A stretch of 21,614 bases of DNA from Nanobdellota archaeon (lineage in GTDB: Archaea; Nanobdellota; Nanobdellia; SCGC-AAA011-G17; VGLX01). The stretch covers positions 1 through 21,614 of the forward strand of contig JAHIPG010000171.1 of assembly GCA_018894775.1 (NCBI GenBank), in the 5' to 3' direction. Shown one piece after another: positions 1-6,695 of the stretch (position 1 is its first letter; each line of letters starts with the position of its first letter). Position numbers and translations under genes: made by a program. The notes under the pieces were generated by a model that did not search any database, was not told where the DNA came from, and saw only the letters and a program-made list of their open reading frames with translations.

Positions 1-1
1 G

Positions 2-97
2 GTGATAAACTTCCTGAGAAAGTTCAACGCCGAGATACACAGCAGAAAGGTGATCCTCACGACAGCCGACAAAAAAGCTTTAAGACCGAGAAGCTAG
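2..97 (+). CDS. C-terminal fragment of an unidentified protein (5' cut by window edge)
   Basis: An open frame enters from the left edge and stops with TAG at 95-97, giving 31 residues beginning VINFLRKFNAEIHSRKVIL and ending ALRPRS. The frame has many C/G third positions and a plausible mix of charged and hydrophobic residues, so it looks like a real gene tail. A second frame is also open to the TAA at 100-102 but reads as a low-complexity Q/K/R/D-rich peptide. I do not recognise the family; a transposase tail or a housekeeping gene are both possible. Its base use looks more GC-rich than that of the glycan genes downstream. Confidence 0.35.
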   Translation: MINFLRKFNAEIHSRKVILTTADKKALRPRS

Positions 98-108
98 GCT
101 AATTTTGT

Positions 109-125
109 CCCAAAGCCGTTTTGGG
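109..125. repeat. hairpin CCCAAA-GCCGT-TTTGGG
   Basis: Perfect 6-bp arms surround a 5-nt loop, starting 11 nt after the stop codon of the partial ORF ending at 97, and three more G follow the right arm. It could be a transcript-end structure for that ORF or part of a mobile-element end. There is no T-tract after it. Confidence 0.3.
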
Positions 126-152
126 GGGCGTTGTTGCACAATTAGGCACATG

Positions 153-169
153 ACGGCATCAAGTGCCGT
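153..169. repeat. hairpin ACGGCA-TCAAG-TGCCGT
   Basis: Perfect 6-bp inverted repeat with a 5-nt spacer in the gene-poor segment. A second ATGCCGT copy follows at about 184-190. The function is unknown; it could be an operator-like palindrome or RNA structure. It is short enough that chance is possible. Confidence 0.25.
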
Positions 170-316
170 ATAACACCTATCCTATGCCGTTCTCAACACG
201 TTATAGACCAGTATCACCCAACTACCCCCCCCCATACACACGTTCGTTATATTCGTATCCGAACATTGTGTTTGGACTTCCATATGCGGTGATAGTGGAG
301 GTTATTCCGTAGTTAG

Positions 317-326
317 ATTATTATAC
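317..326 (+). promoter_or_regulatory. TATA-like box for the GT2 gene at 349
   Basis: An A/T-only stretch ending in TTATAC lies with its centre about 27 nt before the ATG at 349, the distance expected if an archaeal transcript starts at or next to the start codon. No good Shine-Dalgarno lies at the usual distance; the only AGGA is at 331-334, 14 nt away. This supports a leaderless mRNA. It is inferred from position and composition only. Confidence 0.4.
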
Positions 327-348
327 TTCTAGGATATTATTACTAAAC

Positions 349-1032
349 ATGAAATCAACACTGATATTATTAACCCTGAATGAGATACGGGGTCTCAATG
401 AGTTATATGATAAGATACCCATTGATGCAGTGGATGAGGTCCTTGCTATAGACGGGGGTTCAACAGACGGAACGCTTGAGTTTTATAAGGATAAGGGGAT
501 AAAGGCGGTTGTTCAGGAAATCCCCGGGAGGGGAAGAGCATTCATAGAGGGGATGAAACATGCAAAACATGAAAATCTCATCTTTTTTAGTCCTGACGGA
601 AATGAAAATCAGGAGGATATACCAAAGATAGTAAAAAAGTTAAATGAGGGGTATGACCTGGTAATTGCATCACGATTTATGAAAGGGGCAAAAAGTGATG
701 ACAGTGATGACCCATTGTACATCCGACATCTGGGTAATAATTTCTATACCCTCCTCGTGAATCTGTTTTGGAGAGCAAACGTAACCGATGCAATAAATGG
801 ATTTAGGGGCATAAAAAAATCAAAATTAAAACAGTTACATTCAGATGCTACCGGTCATGAAATTGAATTTCAGATAACAATCAGGTCTACAAAATTAGGT
901 TATAAAATCGGGGAGATTCCAACCCATGAATTAAAGCGAGTCGGTGGTCAAAGAAAAGCAAACACAGCGGTTATGGGATACCGATTTACAAGATTTTTCA
1001 TTAAAGAGTTAATGAATGGAAAAAGGTTCTAG
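349..1032 (+). CDS. GT2 glycosyltransferase, dolichol-phosphate mannose/glucose synthase-like
   Basis: A 227-aa protein with a GT-A fold of the polyprenyl-phosphate sugar synthase type, expected to transfer a nucleotide-activated sugar to a lipid phosphate or glycan acceptor at the inner membrane face. It has the N-terminal nucleotide-binding strand ending in NE (11-12) and DGGSTDGT at 35-42. The sequence SPDGN at 81-85 sits where DPM synthases usually carry DAD-type metal ligands. The acceptor-side motif TDAINGFRG spans 146-154 and a basic tail follows. There is no C-terminal membrane domain, so it is a short soluble or peripheral form. The start is the ATG with a TATA-like box 27 nt upstream. 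It runs tail-to-tail into the methyltransferase gene on the other strand; the two TAG stops share one CTAG. The sugar specificity cannot be read from the sequence. Confidence 0.85.
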   Translation: MKSTLILLTLNEIRGLNELYDKIPIDAVDEVLAIDGGSTDGTLEFYKDKGIKAVVQEIPGRGRAFIEGMKHAKHENLIFFSPDGNENQEDIPKIVKKLNEGYDLVIASRFMKGAKSDDSDDPLYIRHLGNNFYTLLVNLFWRANVTDAINGFRGIKKSKLKQLHSDATGHEIEFQITIRSTKLGYKIGEIPTHELKRVGGQRKANTAVMGYRFTRFFIKELMNGKRF

Positions 1033-1775
1033 GTGATTATCGTGTCTCTTTTCACGATAACTTCATACTGGATGAGTCCAGATTTTTTTATTAGTGGTAA
1101 TCTATAAAACGTTGAGTTTATGATATTCGACAATAAGGGTATATTAACGGGCAGCAGTAACCTGTATCCTCTTTCAATAATCTTAAAATTATTTTTTGTC
1201 AGAATCTTTTCTAATTCCTTCTGAGTAATCCGATTATGCGGTCCCTCCGGCATTTTTAGTTTCAACCACTCCAACAAATTCAAAATCGGTTCCCATATCG
1301 GATTTGCGTGTGAGATTATTATCCTTGTTTCTTTTTTTGAAACTTTTCTTAACTCTGAGATGGCAGAGTTGGGGTTACCTAAATGCTCGATTAGATCTAT
1401 CAGTATAATGAAATCGAATTTCTCTTTGATGGTTATATTTTCTGCCTCTGAAACCTCAAAGCTGAGATTTTTTTTATGCCTGTGTTTTTTTCTTGCAATG
1501 CCTATCATATTTTTGCTGATGTCTGTACCAACTCCCCTCCTTGGGTTTAGATAATCAAGAAGACTGCCAGTTCCACAACCTATTTCAAGTATGGTGCTTT
1601 CATCCGAGTCGGGGACTAACTCATTAAGTAATCTTTTAAGAGATTGATAGTAATACCGGTTTCTCTCTTTATACTTATCATAGTCTAATGCGATATTCTC
1701 AAAATGTTCTTTGACCGATGTTCTTTCGTTCTTATGTGATTCTCTAAGATTATTTTCAGTAACCAAAACCAGCAT
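1029..1775 (-). CDS. class I SAM-dependent methyltransferase (UbiE/Methyltransf_11-like)
   Basis: A 248-aa Rossmann-fold methyltransferase. Motif I is ILEIGCGTG at 62-70, and the strand-2 acidic residue is in GTDIS (83-87). The post-motif FDFIILIDLIEHLGNP fits motif II/III of the Methyltransf_11 group. The C-terminal third has hydrophobic stretches that may dock on membrane or lipid. It follows the GDP-fucose synthase gene with a 3-nt gap, so it is almost certainly translated from the gmd-fcl transcript. O-methylation of the 6-deoxyhexose, or of another glycan sugar, is the reasonable inference. The ATG at 1775 is used, with AGGA of the upstream gene end about 10 nt before it. The last 4 bp overlap the convergent GT2 gene. 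The substrate is unknown. Confidence 0.85.
   Translation of the reverse strand: MLVLVTENNLRESHKNERTSVKEHFENIALDYDKYKERNRYYYQSLKRLLNELVPDSDESTILEIGCGTGSLLDYLNPRRGVGTDISKNMIGIARKKHRHKKNLSFEVSEAENITIKEKFDFIILIDLIEHLGNPNSAISELRKVSKKETRIIISHANPIWEPILNLLEWLKLKMPEGPHNRITQKELEKILTKNNFKIIERGYRLLLPVNIPLLSNIINSTFYRLPLIKKSGLIQYEVIVKRDTIIT
1037..1060. repeat. 8-bp inverted repeat with T-rich loop just past the GT2 stop
   Basis: Perfect arms TTATCGTG and CACGATAA flank an 8-nt loop TCTCTTTT, starting 5 nt after the GT2 stop at 1032 and lying inside the last codons of the opposing methyltransferase gene. On the plus transcript it could act as a 3'-end stem-loop. A T-rich stretch in archaea can itself promote termination. 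Coding constraint makes chance less likely but does not exclude it. Confidence 0.3.
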
Positions 1776-1778
1776 TTT

Positions 1779-2726
1779 TCACAATCCTAATCTATCTTTG
1801 TTTTCTAAGTACCAGTCAATAGTCTTTCGAAGACCCTCCTCAAATGAAACCTCTGCCTCAAACCCAAATTCCTTCTTCGCCTTCGAAACATCCAGCTTTC
1901 TTCTTGGTTGCCCGTCTAGTTTTGAGGTGTCCCACTTTATTCCTCCCTTAAAATTCATGAGCTCTTTCAACAACTCAACCAACGCCTTGATTGATATCTC
2001 TTCCCCCGAACCGAGGTTGACCGGCTCACTCTTATCATATTTTTCTGTGGCCTCGGCTATCCCCCTGGCGGCATCTCCCACATAAAAGAATTCTCTGGTG
2101 GGTTTTCCTGTTCCCCAGGCCGTTATATGGCTCTTTCCCTCTTGTTTTGCAGCATATATCTTTTTTATCAGCGCAGGTACCACGTGCGAACGTTCGGGGT
2201 CAAAATTATCTCTGGGACCGTAAAGATTCACGGGTATTAAGAATATGGAATTAAAACCATACTGCTCTCTGTATGTCTTTGATTGTACTAACTGCATCTT
2301 CTTTGCTAACCCATAGGGGGCATTTGTTTCCTCGGGATAGCCATTCCATAGGTCTTCTTCCTTAAAAGGAACTGGTGTGTAGTTTGGGTAAGCACATACC
2401 GTACCCAGGCTGACATATTTGCCTACATCTTCTTTCCTGGCCTCTTCCATGAGGTGAGTATTCATTACGATATTGTCATAGAAAAGATCAGCTGGATATT
2501 TCTGGTTATATCCTATCCCTCCGACATTAGCTGCTAGATGTATGACTATATCCTTCTCTTTTACGGCTTCCTTACAGTTTTCTTTTTCACGTAGATCACA
2601 ATTCTCAAATCGAGGTATCATTATATTTTCTTCTTTGGCTCCTCGAGAAAGAAGTTCTTCATTTACATGCGACCCAAGAAAACCGGCTCCTCCAGTTAAT
2701 AATATGTTTTTTTTTCCCCAGTTCAT
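1779..2726 (-). CDS. fcl: GDP-L-fucose synthase (GDP-4-keto-6-deoxymannose 3,5-epimerase/4-reductase)
   Basis: A 315-aa short-chain dehydrogenase/reductase of the extended type that would convert GDP-4-keto-6-deoxy-D-mannose to GDP-L-fucose using NADPH. The dinucleotide motif TGGAGFLGSH is at 11-20. GTVCAYP at 108-114 carries the catalytic Cys111, with Thr109 where the E. coli enzyme has Ser107. Tyr138 and Lys142 form the YxxxK pair, and SHVVPALI holds His181, matching the epimerase His/Cys pair. The length matches the family (about 310-320 aa). It lies 31 nt downstream of the GDP-mannose 4,6-dehydratase gene, which supplies its substrate. A related GDP-6-deoxyhexose product cannot be excluded, but the retained Cys and His favour full fucose synthase activity. 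Confidence 0.9.
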   Translation of the reverse strand: MNWGKKNILLTGGAGFLGSHVNEELLSRGAKEENIMIPRFENCDLREKENCKEAVKEKDIVIHLAANVGGIGYNQKYPADLFYDNIVMNTHLMEEARKEDVGKYVSLGTVCAYPNYTPVPFKEEDLWNGYPEETNAPYGLAKKMQLVQSKTYREQYGFNSIFLIPVNLYGPRDNFDPERSHVVPALIKKIYAAKQEGKSHITAWGTGKPTREFFYVGDAARGIAEATEKYDKSEPVNLGSGEEISIKALVELLKELMNFKGGIKWDTSKLDGQPRRKLDVSKAKKEFGFEAEVSFEEGLRKTIDWYLENKDRLGL

Positions 2727-2757
2727 TTTGATTTTTCGGTTCTGTGTCTTCTCTTTC

Positions 2758-3831
2758 TTACTGGAGATAATCCAATCCTAACTCGCCTTTTTCTTCCAAT
2801 GTTTTTATATCCGCGTCTACCATTATATTCACAAGTTCTTTAAAATTAGTCTTGGATTCCCACCCAATCTCTTTTTTCGCCCTTGAAGGGTCTCCTTTAA
2901 GAATGTCAACTTCCGCGGGCCTGAAATATTTTTCATCTACCTCTACAAGGACGTCTCCCGTACTCGCATCAACTCCTTTTTCATTGACTCCTTTCCCTTC
3001 CCACTCAATTTCATGATCAGCACGTCTAAAAGCTAATTCTGCAAATTCCCTAACACTGTGAGTTTCGCCGGTAGCGACTACGAGGTCCCTTGGCCCGTTA
3101 CTATTCAACATCTTCCACATGGCCTCTACATATTCTGGAGCGTAACCCCAATCTCTTTTTGCATCCAGATTGCCGAGATATACTTTATCCTGCAGCCCGG
3201 CATTAATTCTAGCCACCGCTCTGCTTATCTTTCTTGTAACAAACCTTTTTCCCCTCCTTGGGGATTCATGATTGAATAGTATTCCATTGCAGGCAAAGAT
3301 ATCATAGGCTTCTCGGTAATTTATGGTTATCCAATGGGCATAGAGTTTTGATACAGCATACGGGCTTCTGGGATGAAAAGGGGTATCTTCATTTTGGGGT
3401 ATCTCTTCCGCTTTTCCGAATAATTCACTGGTTGAAGCACTATAAAAACGCGTATCTATTTCAGTGTCTTTTATTGCATCCAGTAACCTAAGTGTGCCGA
3501 GGGCATTTACATTTCCGGTATATTCTGGATGTTCAAAAGAGACCTTTACGTGAGTTTGCGCCCCCAGGTTGTAAATCTCGTCGGGTTCTATTTTCGCTAT
3601 AAGTCGGTTAATATTGCTTGCGTCAGTTAGATTTCCATAATGCAATTCTAGTTTTAGGTCATGTTCGTGTGGGTCCTGATAAAGATGGTCTATCCTTTGC
3701 GTGTTGAAGGTGGACGCGCTTCTGATTATTCCGTGGACTTTGTATCCTTTTTTTAGAAGTAGTTCTGCCAGGTAAGACCCATCCTGGCCGGTTATGCCAG
3801 TGATTAATGCCTTTTTGTATTTTCTGCTCAT
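2758..3831 (-). CDS. gmd: GDP-mannose 4,6-dehydratase
   Basis: A 357-aa enzyme converting GDP-D-mannose to GDP-4-keto-6-deoxy-D-mannose, the first step to GDP-fucose and GDP-rhamnose. The family signatures are strong. TGITGQDGSYLAE at 11-23 binds NADP. The stretch GIIRSASTFNTQRIDHLY (34-51) is diagnostic for GMD. STSELFG at 133-139 gives catalytic Thr134 and Glu136. Tyr158 and Lys162 complete the active site, and LFNHESPRRG (185-194) and RDWGYAPEYVEAMW (226-239) follow. The length is typical. It heads a minus-strand operon gmd-fcl-methyltransferase and diverges from the GT39-like gene at 3923 across a 91-bp AT-rich promoter region. No start-proximal Shine-Dalgarno is seen. Confidence 0.95.
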   Translation of the reverse strand: MSRKYKKALITGITGQDGSYLAELLLKKGYKVHGIIRSASTFNTQRIDHLYQDPHEHDLKLELHYGNLTDASNINRLIAKIEPDEIYNLGAQTHVKVSFEHPEYTGNVNALGTLRLLDAIKDTEIDTRFYSASTSELFGKAEEIPQNEDTPFHPRSPYAVSKLYAHWITINYREAYDIFACNGILFNHESPRRGKRFVTRKISRAVARINAGLQDKVYLGNLDAKRDWGYAPEYVEAMWKMLNSNGPRDLVVATGETHSVREFAELAFRRADHEIEWEGKGVNEKGVDASTGDVLVEVDEKYFRPAEVDILKGDPSRAKKEIGWESKTNFKELVNIMVDADIKTLEEKGELGLDYLQ

Positions 3832-3867
3832 TTTTACTCACAGCAACATTCTATCTTAGATTGCAGG

Positions 3868-3885
3868 TTATAATACATAAATATG
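3868..3885 (-). promoter_or_regulatory. TATA-like promoter element for the gmd operon
   Basis: Read on the minus strand, this A/T-rich block contains ATATTTATGTATTATAA. Its centre is about 45 nt from the gmd ATG, implying a leader of roughly 20 nt if the archaeal TATA-to-start distance applies. It lies in the 91-bp region shared with the divergent gene at 3923. Confidence 0.35.
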
Positions 3886-3896
3886 TGGAAGTAGAG

Positions 3897-3908
3897 TTAT
3901 TTAATTTA
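3897..3908 (+). promoter_or_regulatory. TATA-like box for the GT39-like gene
   Basis: TTATTTAATTTA is centred about 21 nt before the ATG at 3923 and 24 nt before the second in-frame ATG at 3926. No Shine-Dalgarno is present, so a leaderless transcript is likely, possibly using the second ATG. Confidence 0.4.
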
Positions 3909-3922
3909 AACTCTGAGAATTA

Positions 3923-5575
3923 ATGATGAAAATTAAAAATCAGATGAGGAAAAAGTTTGCAGGTATCAGGAATTACTTGATGAACGGCAATACACGTTCT
4001 GACTTTTCCAGGTTATTTATACTTGTTTTTCTTGCATTCGTTATTCGATTGTATTTCACAACGCTTCATGAAGTTACCAGTTCAGACTGTATAATAATAG
4101 GAAAGAATCTTATCTCTGGGAGAGGTTTTGTGGATATTAATGGTAATCCGATACTAATGGGAAAGCAGTTTTACTCCCTCCTAATAGGTATTTCTTCATT
4201 ATTAACGTCTAATCTGGAACTTGCTGCCAAATTGATTTCCGTTGCTTTTGGAAGCCTTCTACTCGTCCCTATCTTTTTGCTTGGGAAGAGATTATACAAT
4301 AAAAGAGTCGGGTATATTGCCTGTATATTCGCCGTTTTCTACTTCTGGTTGGTTGATTCCTCCGCTATAATAAGTGGAGAGTCCGTCTACATATTCCTTG
4401 TAACGTGTGGGGCTTTGATAGGATATTTGGCGATGGTAAGGAGAATAAATAGTCTTTATTTTATCTCGGGTGTAATTTTTGGCCTGTGTTATCTAACAAG
4501 ACCGGAGGGGTTCGGATATGTGGGGGTGATGGCCCTCTTCAGCATAGGTGTATGGTTGTTTGCCGAAAGAAACAGGTTGGGTTTCAAAAGAGCAGTAACA
4601 AATACTTTTTTCCTTTTGATAGGATTTTTAATAGTTTCCTCCCCGCACTTCCTTTTCTTACACGAGCATACAGGACAATGGACATTGAGTGGAAATGGAG
4701 CGCTAAACCTTATCGTTGGAGAGGGTTATGGAGATAGACAAAAGTATGAACTGAGGGTCATGGGATTAACTGAGGATAAAACCGAGATATGGAATGACTA
4801 TTATCTGGGTAAGGTCGATGCCATGGATTACATAAAATCTCACCCACTAGAGCTTTTTAGGAGATATATCAAAAATATGAGGGGGCTTCTCACAGAAGAT
4901 ATTCCCGCAACCTTCCCGATCTGGCTGCTCCTTCTCGTTGGTTTGGGTCTTTTCAAGAGTAGCTGGGGTAAGACACGTATCAAAAAGGAGATTTATGTTT
5001 CCCTTATGATTCTATATCCGCTATTGGTCTTTCCGGTAATGCTTGTCAGTCCAAGATACCTATTAGCTACCCTTCCATTCCTGTTGATCTGGACCGCAAA
5101 GGGAACCTATGAATTACAAAGATGGTTTGAAGAAACAGCACCTGACCTTAAGATACCCTGGAAGAGTAGCATCATTGTCATTCTTGTTTTACTTTCCTTG
5201 CTGCCTCCCTTTATCGCTTATCAGTCATATTTCCTGACTGACCAGCTCATAGAGCATAAAAATGCAGGGTTGTGGCTTAAGGATAATGCTCCCGAGGAAC
5301 AGCCCAGAGTTATGTCAAGAAAGGGAGTAGTGGCCTCCTATGCAGACGGAATCCCTATCCAGCTGCCCTACGCCAATTACACCGATATCATGGCATACGC
5401 CAAACATAAAAAAGCAGAGTATATAGTCATTGATGAGAGGTATATACCGGAAAGGAGACCTATGATTGCCTATCTTTTAAATGAATCAAATGCTCCGGGG
5501 AATTTGAAACTCATATATAAGAATGAGGAAATACCCAATCGCAAGATATTAGTATATACGATTCTAAAATATTAG
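3923..5575 (+). CDS. integral-membrane GT-C glycosyltransferase, GT39/ArnT-like
   Basis: A 550-aa polytopic membrane protein of the dolichyl/undecaprenyl-phosphate-sugar-dependent GT-C superfamily (PMT/ArnT-like). It would take a sugar from a lipid-phosphate donor on the outer membrane face and add it to a glycan, lipid or protein. The first membrane helix is at about 31-45, followed by an extracellular loop with TSSDC (52-56) and the conserved-looking SGRGF (65-69). Further helices come at about 83-95, 104-121, 130-145, 154-172, 177-190, 197-214, 226-245, then between about 330 and 400 and at about 415-430. LTRPEGF at 191-197 is typical of this superfamily. The C-terminal 120 residues after the last helix appear soluble. 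A lipid-phosphate sugar made by the GT2 at 349 could be its donor, which is inference. The 66-nt gap to the next gene suggests one operon. Confidence 0.8.
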   Translation: MMKIKNQMRKKFAGIRNYLMNGNTRSDFSRLFILVFLAFVIRLYFTTLHEVTSSDCIIIGKNLISGRGFVDINGNPILMGKQFYSLLIGISSLLTSNLELAAKLISVAFGSLLLVPIFLLGKRLYNKRVGYIACIFAVFYFWLVDSSAIISGESVYIFLVTCGALIGYLAMVRRINSLYFISGVIFGLCYLTRPEGFGYVGVMALFSIGVWLFAERNRLGFKRAVTNTFFLLIGFLIVSSPHFLFLHEHTGQWTLSGNGALNLIVGEGYGDRQKYELRVMGLTEDKTEIWNDYYLGKVDAMDYIKSHPLELFRRYIKNMRGLLTEDIPATFPIWLLLLVGLGLFKSSWGKTRIKKEIYVSLMILYPLLVFPVMLVSPRYLLATLPFLLIWTAKGTYELQRWFEETAPDLKIPWKSSIIVILVLLSLLPPFIAYQSYFLTDQLIEHKNAGLWLKDNAPEEQPRVMSRKGVVASYADGIPIQLPYANYTDIMAYAKHKKAEYIVIDERYIPERRPMIAYLLNESNAPGNLKLIYKNEEIPNRKILVYTILKY

Positions 5576-5608
5576 ACGAAGTTACGGGCCGAGTCACAAT
5601 AGCCCCGT

Positions 5609-5629
5609 TCTCAAGACATTGTCTTGAGA
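5609..5629. repeat. 9-bp palindrome in the GT39-GT4 intergenic gap
   Basis: Arms TCTCAAGAC and GTCTTGAGA are perfectly complementary around a 3-nt ATT. The repeat ends 12 nt before the GT4 start codon. A weaker pair, ACGGG 5584-5588 with CCCGT 5604-5608, lies just upstream. No T-tract follows the palindrome. It may be an RNA hairpin that tunes expression between the two genes, an mRNA processing site, or a protein-binding palindrome. Confidence 0.45.
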
Positions 5630-5641
5630 GCCTCTTAAAGA

Positions 5642-6688
5642 ATGAAAGTATGTTTCGTGCTTGAATCAGCATATACTGCATTTTCGGATTCAAATAAGAT
5701 AGGTGGAGCAGAGATTCAGATAAAAAACTTTGCAGAGAGGTTAGGGGAAGAACGTTTTAGGGTATATATACTGACTAATCAAGCACAGAGAATAGAGAAT
5801 ATAGAATCCAGAGAGATTGGTGGGAATTTCTTTCAAAGGTTGGGCAGGATATATCAGGCATTAAAGGAGGTTGGTCCTGATTTGGTCATAACCACCATAG
5901 CCTCTAAAACAACCGTGTTAACCTCGGTGGTCTGTAAGATTCTGGGCATAAAACATGTTTATCGCTTGGCTCACGATATCGAATCGGAAGGAAAAACCGA
6001 TAGAGAAACCGGTGGACCCGTCTTCAAAAGATTATTGTTCAGATTTATGTTGGCTCACCTGACCGAAGAAATTATCTGTCAGCACTCTGGGCAGAGAGAT
6101 AATCTGGTAAGAGATAACATTAAAACAGAGAAGGTCATAATACATAATTCATTTCCAATCAGGGATGTTCCCAAAATAAAAAAGGAAAATTGTATTTTGT
6201 GGGTGGGCAGATTTGTTAAATGGAAAAACCCGGGGATTGTATTGGACCTGGCTGAGAGATTACCGGATAAGAATTTTGTTATGATTTCCCCAGGAATTAC
6301 GGAGGACTTCAAAAAAATGGGGGAAGAATACAATAATCTAAAGATAATCGATTATGTCCCATTTGAGGATATGTGGGAGTATTTTGAGAGGGCAAAATTA
6401 TTCATAAACACCTCTGATGCAGAGGGTTTTCCGAATACATTCATTCAGGCAGCTATGTGTAAGACCCCCATAGTTTCTTTGAACGTAGACCCTGAAAACC
6501 TTTTTGAAAAACATGGCCACGGATTCGTATGCCATAGTCTGGATAGGATGGAGAAAAAGATAGATGAGTTGTACAAGAATGATGACCTGTATGAAAAATG
6601 CCAGAAAAATGCAATAGGGTATGCAAAGCGGATTCATGATATTGATAAAAACGTTAAAACTTTAGTTGAGATGGCAAATAATCTATGA
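5642..6688 (+). CDS. GT4-family (GT-B fold) glycosyltransferase
   Basis: A 348-aa cytoplasmic retaining glycosyltransferase, expected to extend a lipid-linked glycan with a nucleotide sugar. The N-domain has the GGAEIQ acceptor-side loop at 21-26. The Glycos_transf_1 C-domain begins near WVGRFVKWKNP (187-197) and continues to the nucleotide-sugar motif SDAEGFPNTFIQA (258-270). In the EX7E motif the first Glu is 261, but the second position is Gln269 rather than Glu, so this is an EX7Q form. The length is near the family norm. The next gene starts 7 nt after its stop, and that gene's ribosome site overlaps this stop, so the two are translationally coupled. No TATA box or good Shine-Dalgarno precedes it; it is probably read from the promoter at 3897. 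Confidence 0.88.
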   Translation: MKVCFVLESAYTAFSDSNKIGGAEIQIKNFAERLGEERFRVYILTNQAQRIENIESREIGGNFFQRLGRIYQALKEVGPDLVITTIASKTTVLTSVVCKILGIKHVYRLAHDIESEGKTDRETGGPVFKRLLFRFMLAHLTEEIICQHSGQRDNLVRDNIKTEKVIIHNSFPIRDVPKIKKENCILWVGRFVKWKNPGIVLDLAERLPDKNFVMISPGITEDFKKMGEEYNNLKIIDYVPFEDMWEYFERAKLFINTSDAEGFPNTFIQAAMCKTPIVSLNVDPENLFEKHGHGFVCHSLDRMEKKIDELYKNDDLYEKCQKNAIGYAKRIHDIDKNVKTLVEMANNL

Positions 6689-6690
6689 GG
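6687..6690 (+). promoter_or_regulatory. GAGG ribosome site fixing the AsnB-like start at 6696
   Basis: GAGG overlaps the TGA stop of the GT4 gene (6686-6688) and lies 5 nt before the ATG at 6696. It supports that start over the upstream in-frame ATG at 6666, which would place residues before the obligatory Cys2 nucleophile. Confidence 0.6.
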
Positions 6691-6695
6691 TTACT

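Larger units (their letters stand above)
98..348. other. gene-poor boundary segment with small hairpins and homopolymer runs
   Basis: No coding frame of note was found in these 251 bases. The stretch looks GC-richer than the glycan locus. It contains three short inverted repeats (109-125, 153-169, 258-276; the last with one G-T pair), a run of six G at 123-128 and a run of nine C at 225-233. None is followed by a long T-tract, so none is a textbook intrinsic terminator. The segment may be the edge of the locus, an old insertion scar, or an untranslated leader or RNA; the sequence alone does not decide. Confidence 0.4.

Noticed and set aside
98..348. CRISPR array, tRNA or intrinsic terminator in the leading gene-poor segment
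   Set aside because: There are no regularly spaced repeats and no cloverleaf I could fold, and the short hairpins lack a following T-tract.
1711..2085. 124-aa plus-strand open frame
   Set aside because: It lies antisense to the methyltransferase and fcl genes, whose motifs are unmistakable. Its Ser/Phe-rich product is typical of a shadow frame.
3868..3885. Bacterial sigma70 -10 box (TATAAT at 3869-3874 on the plus strand) for the gene at 3923
   Set aside because: No matching -35 element lies 16-18 nt upstream. The TATA-like box nearer the start codon fits the other operon heads better.
6666..6695. Ten-residue N-terminal extension of the AsnB-like protein
   Set aside because: Class II amidotransferases need Cys2 at the processed N-terminus. 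The ATG at 6696 gives this and has a GAGG 5 nt upstream.
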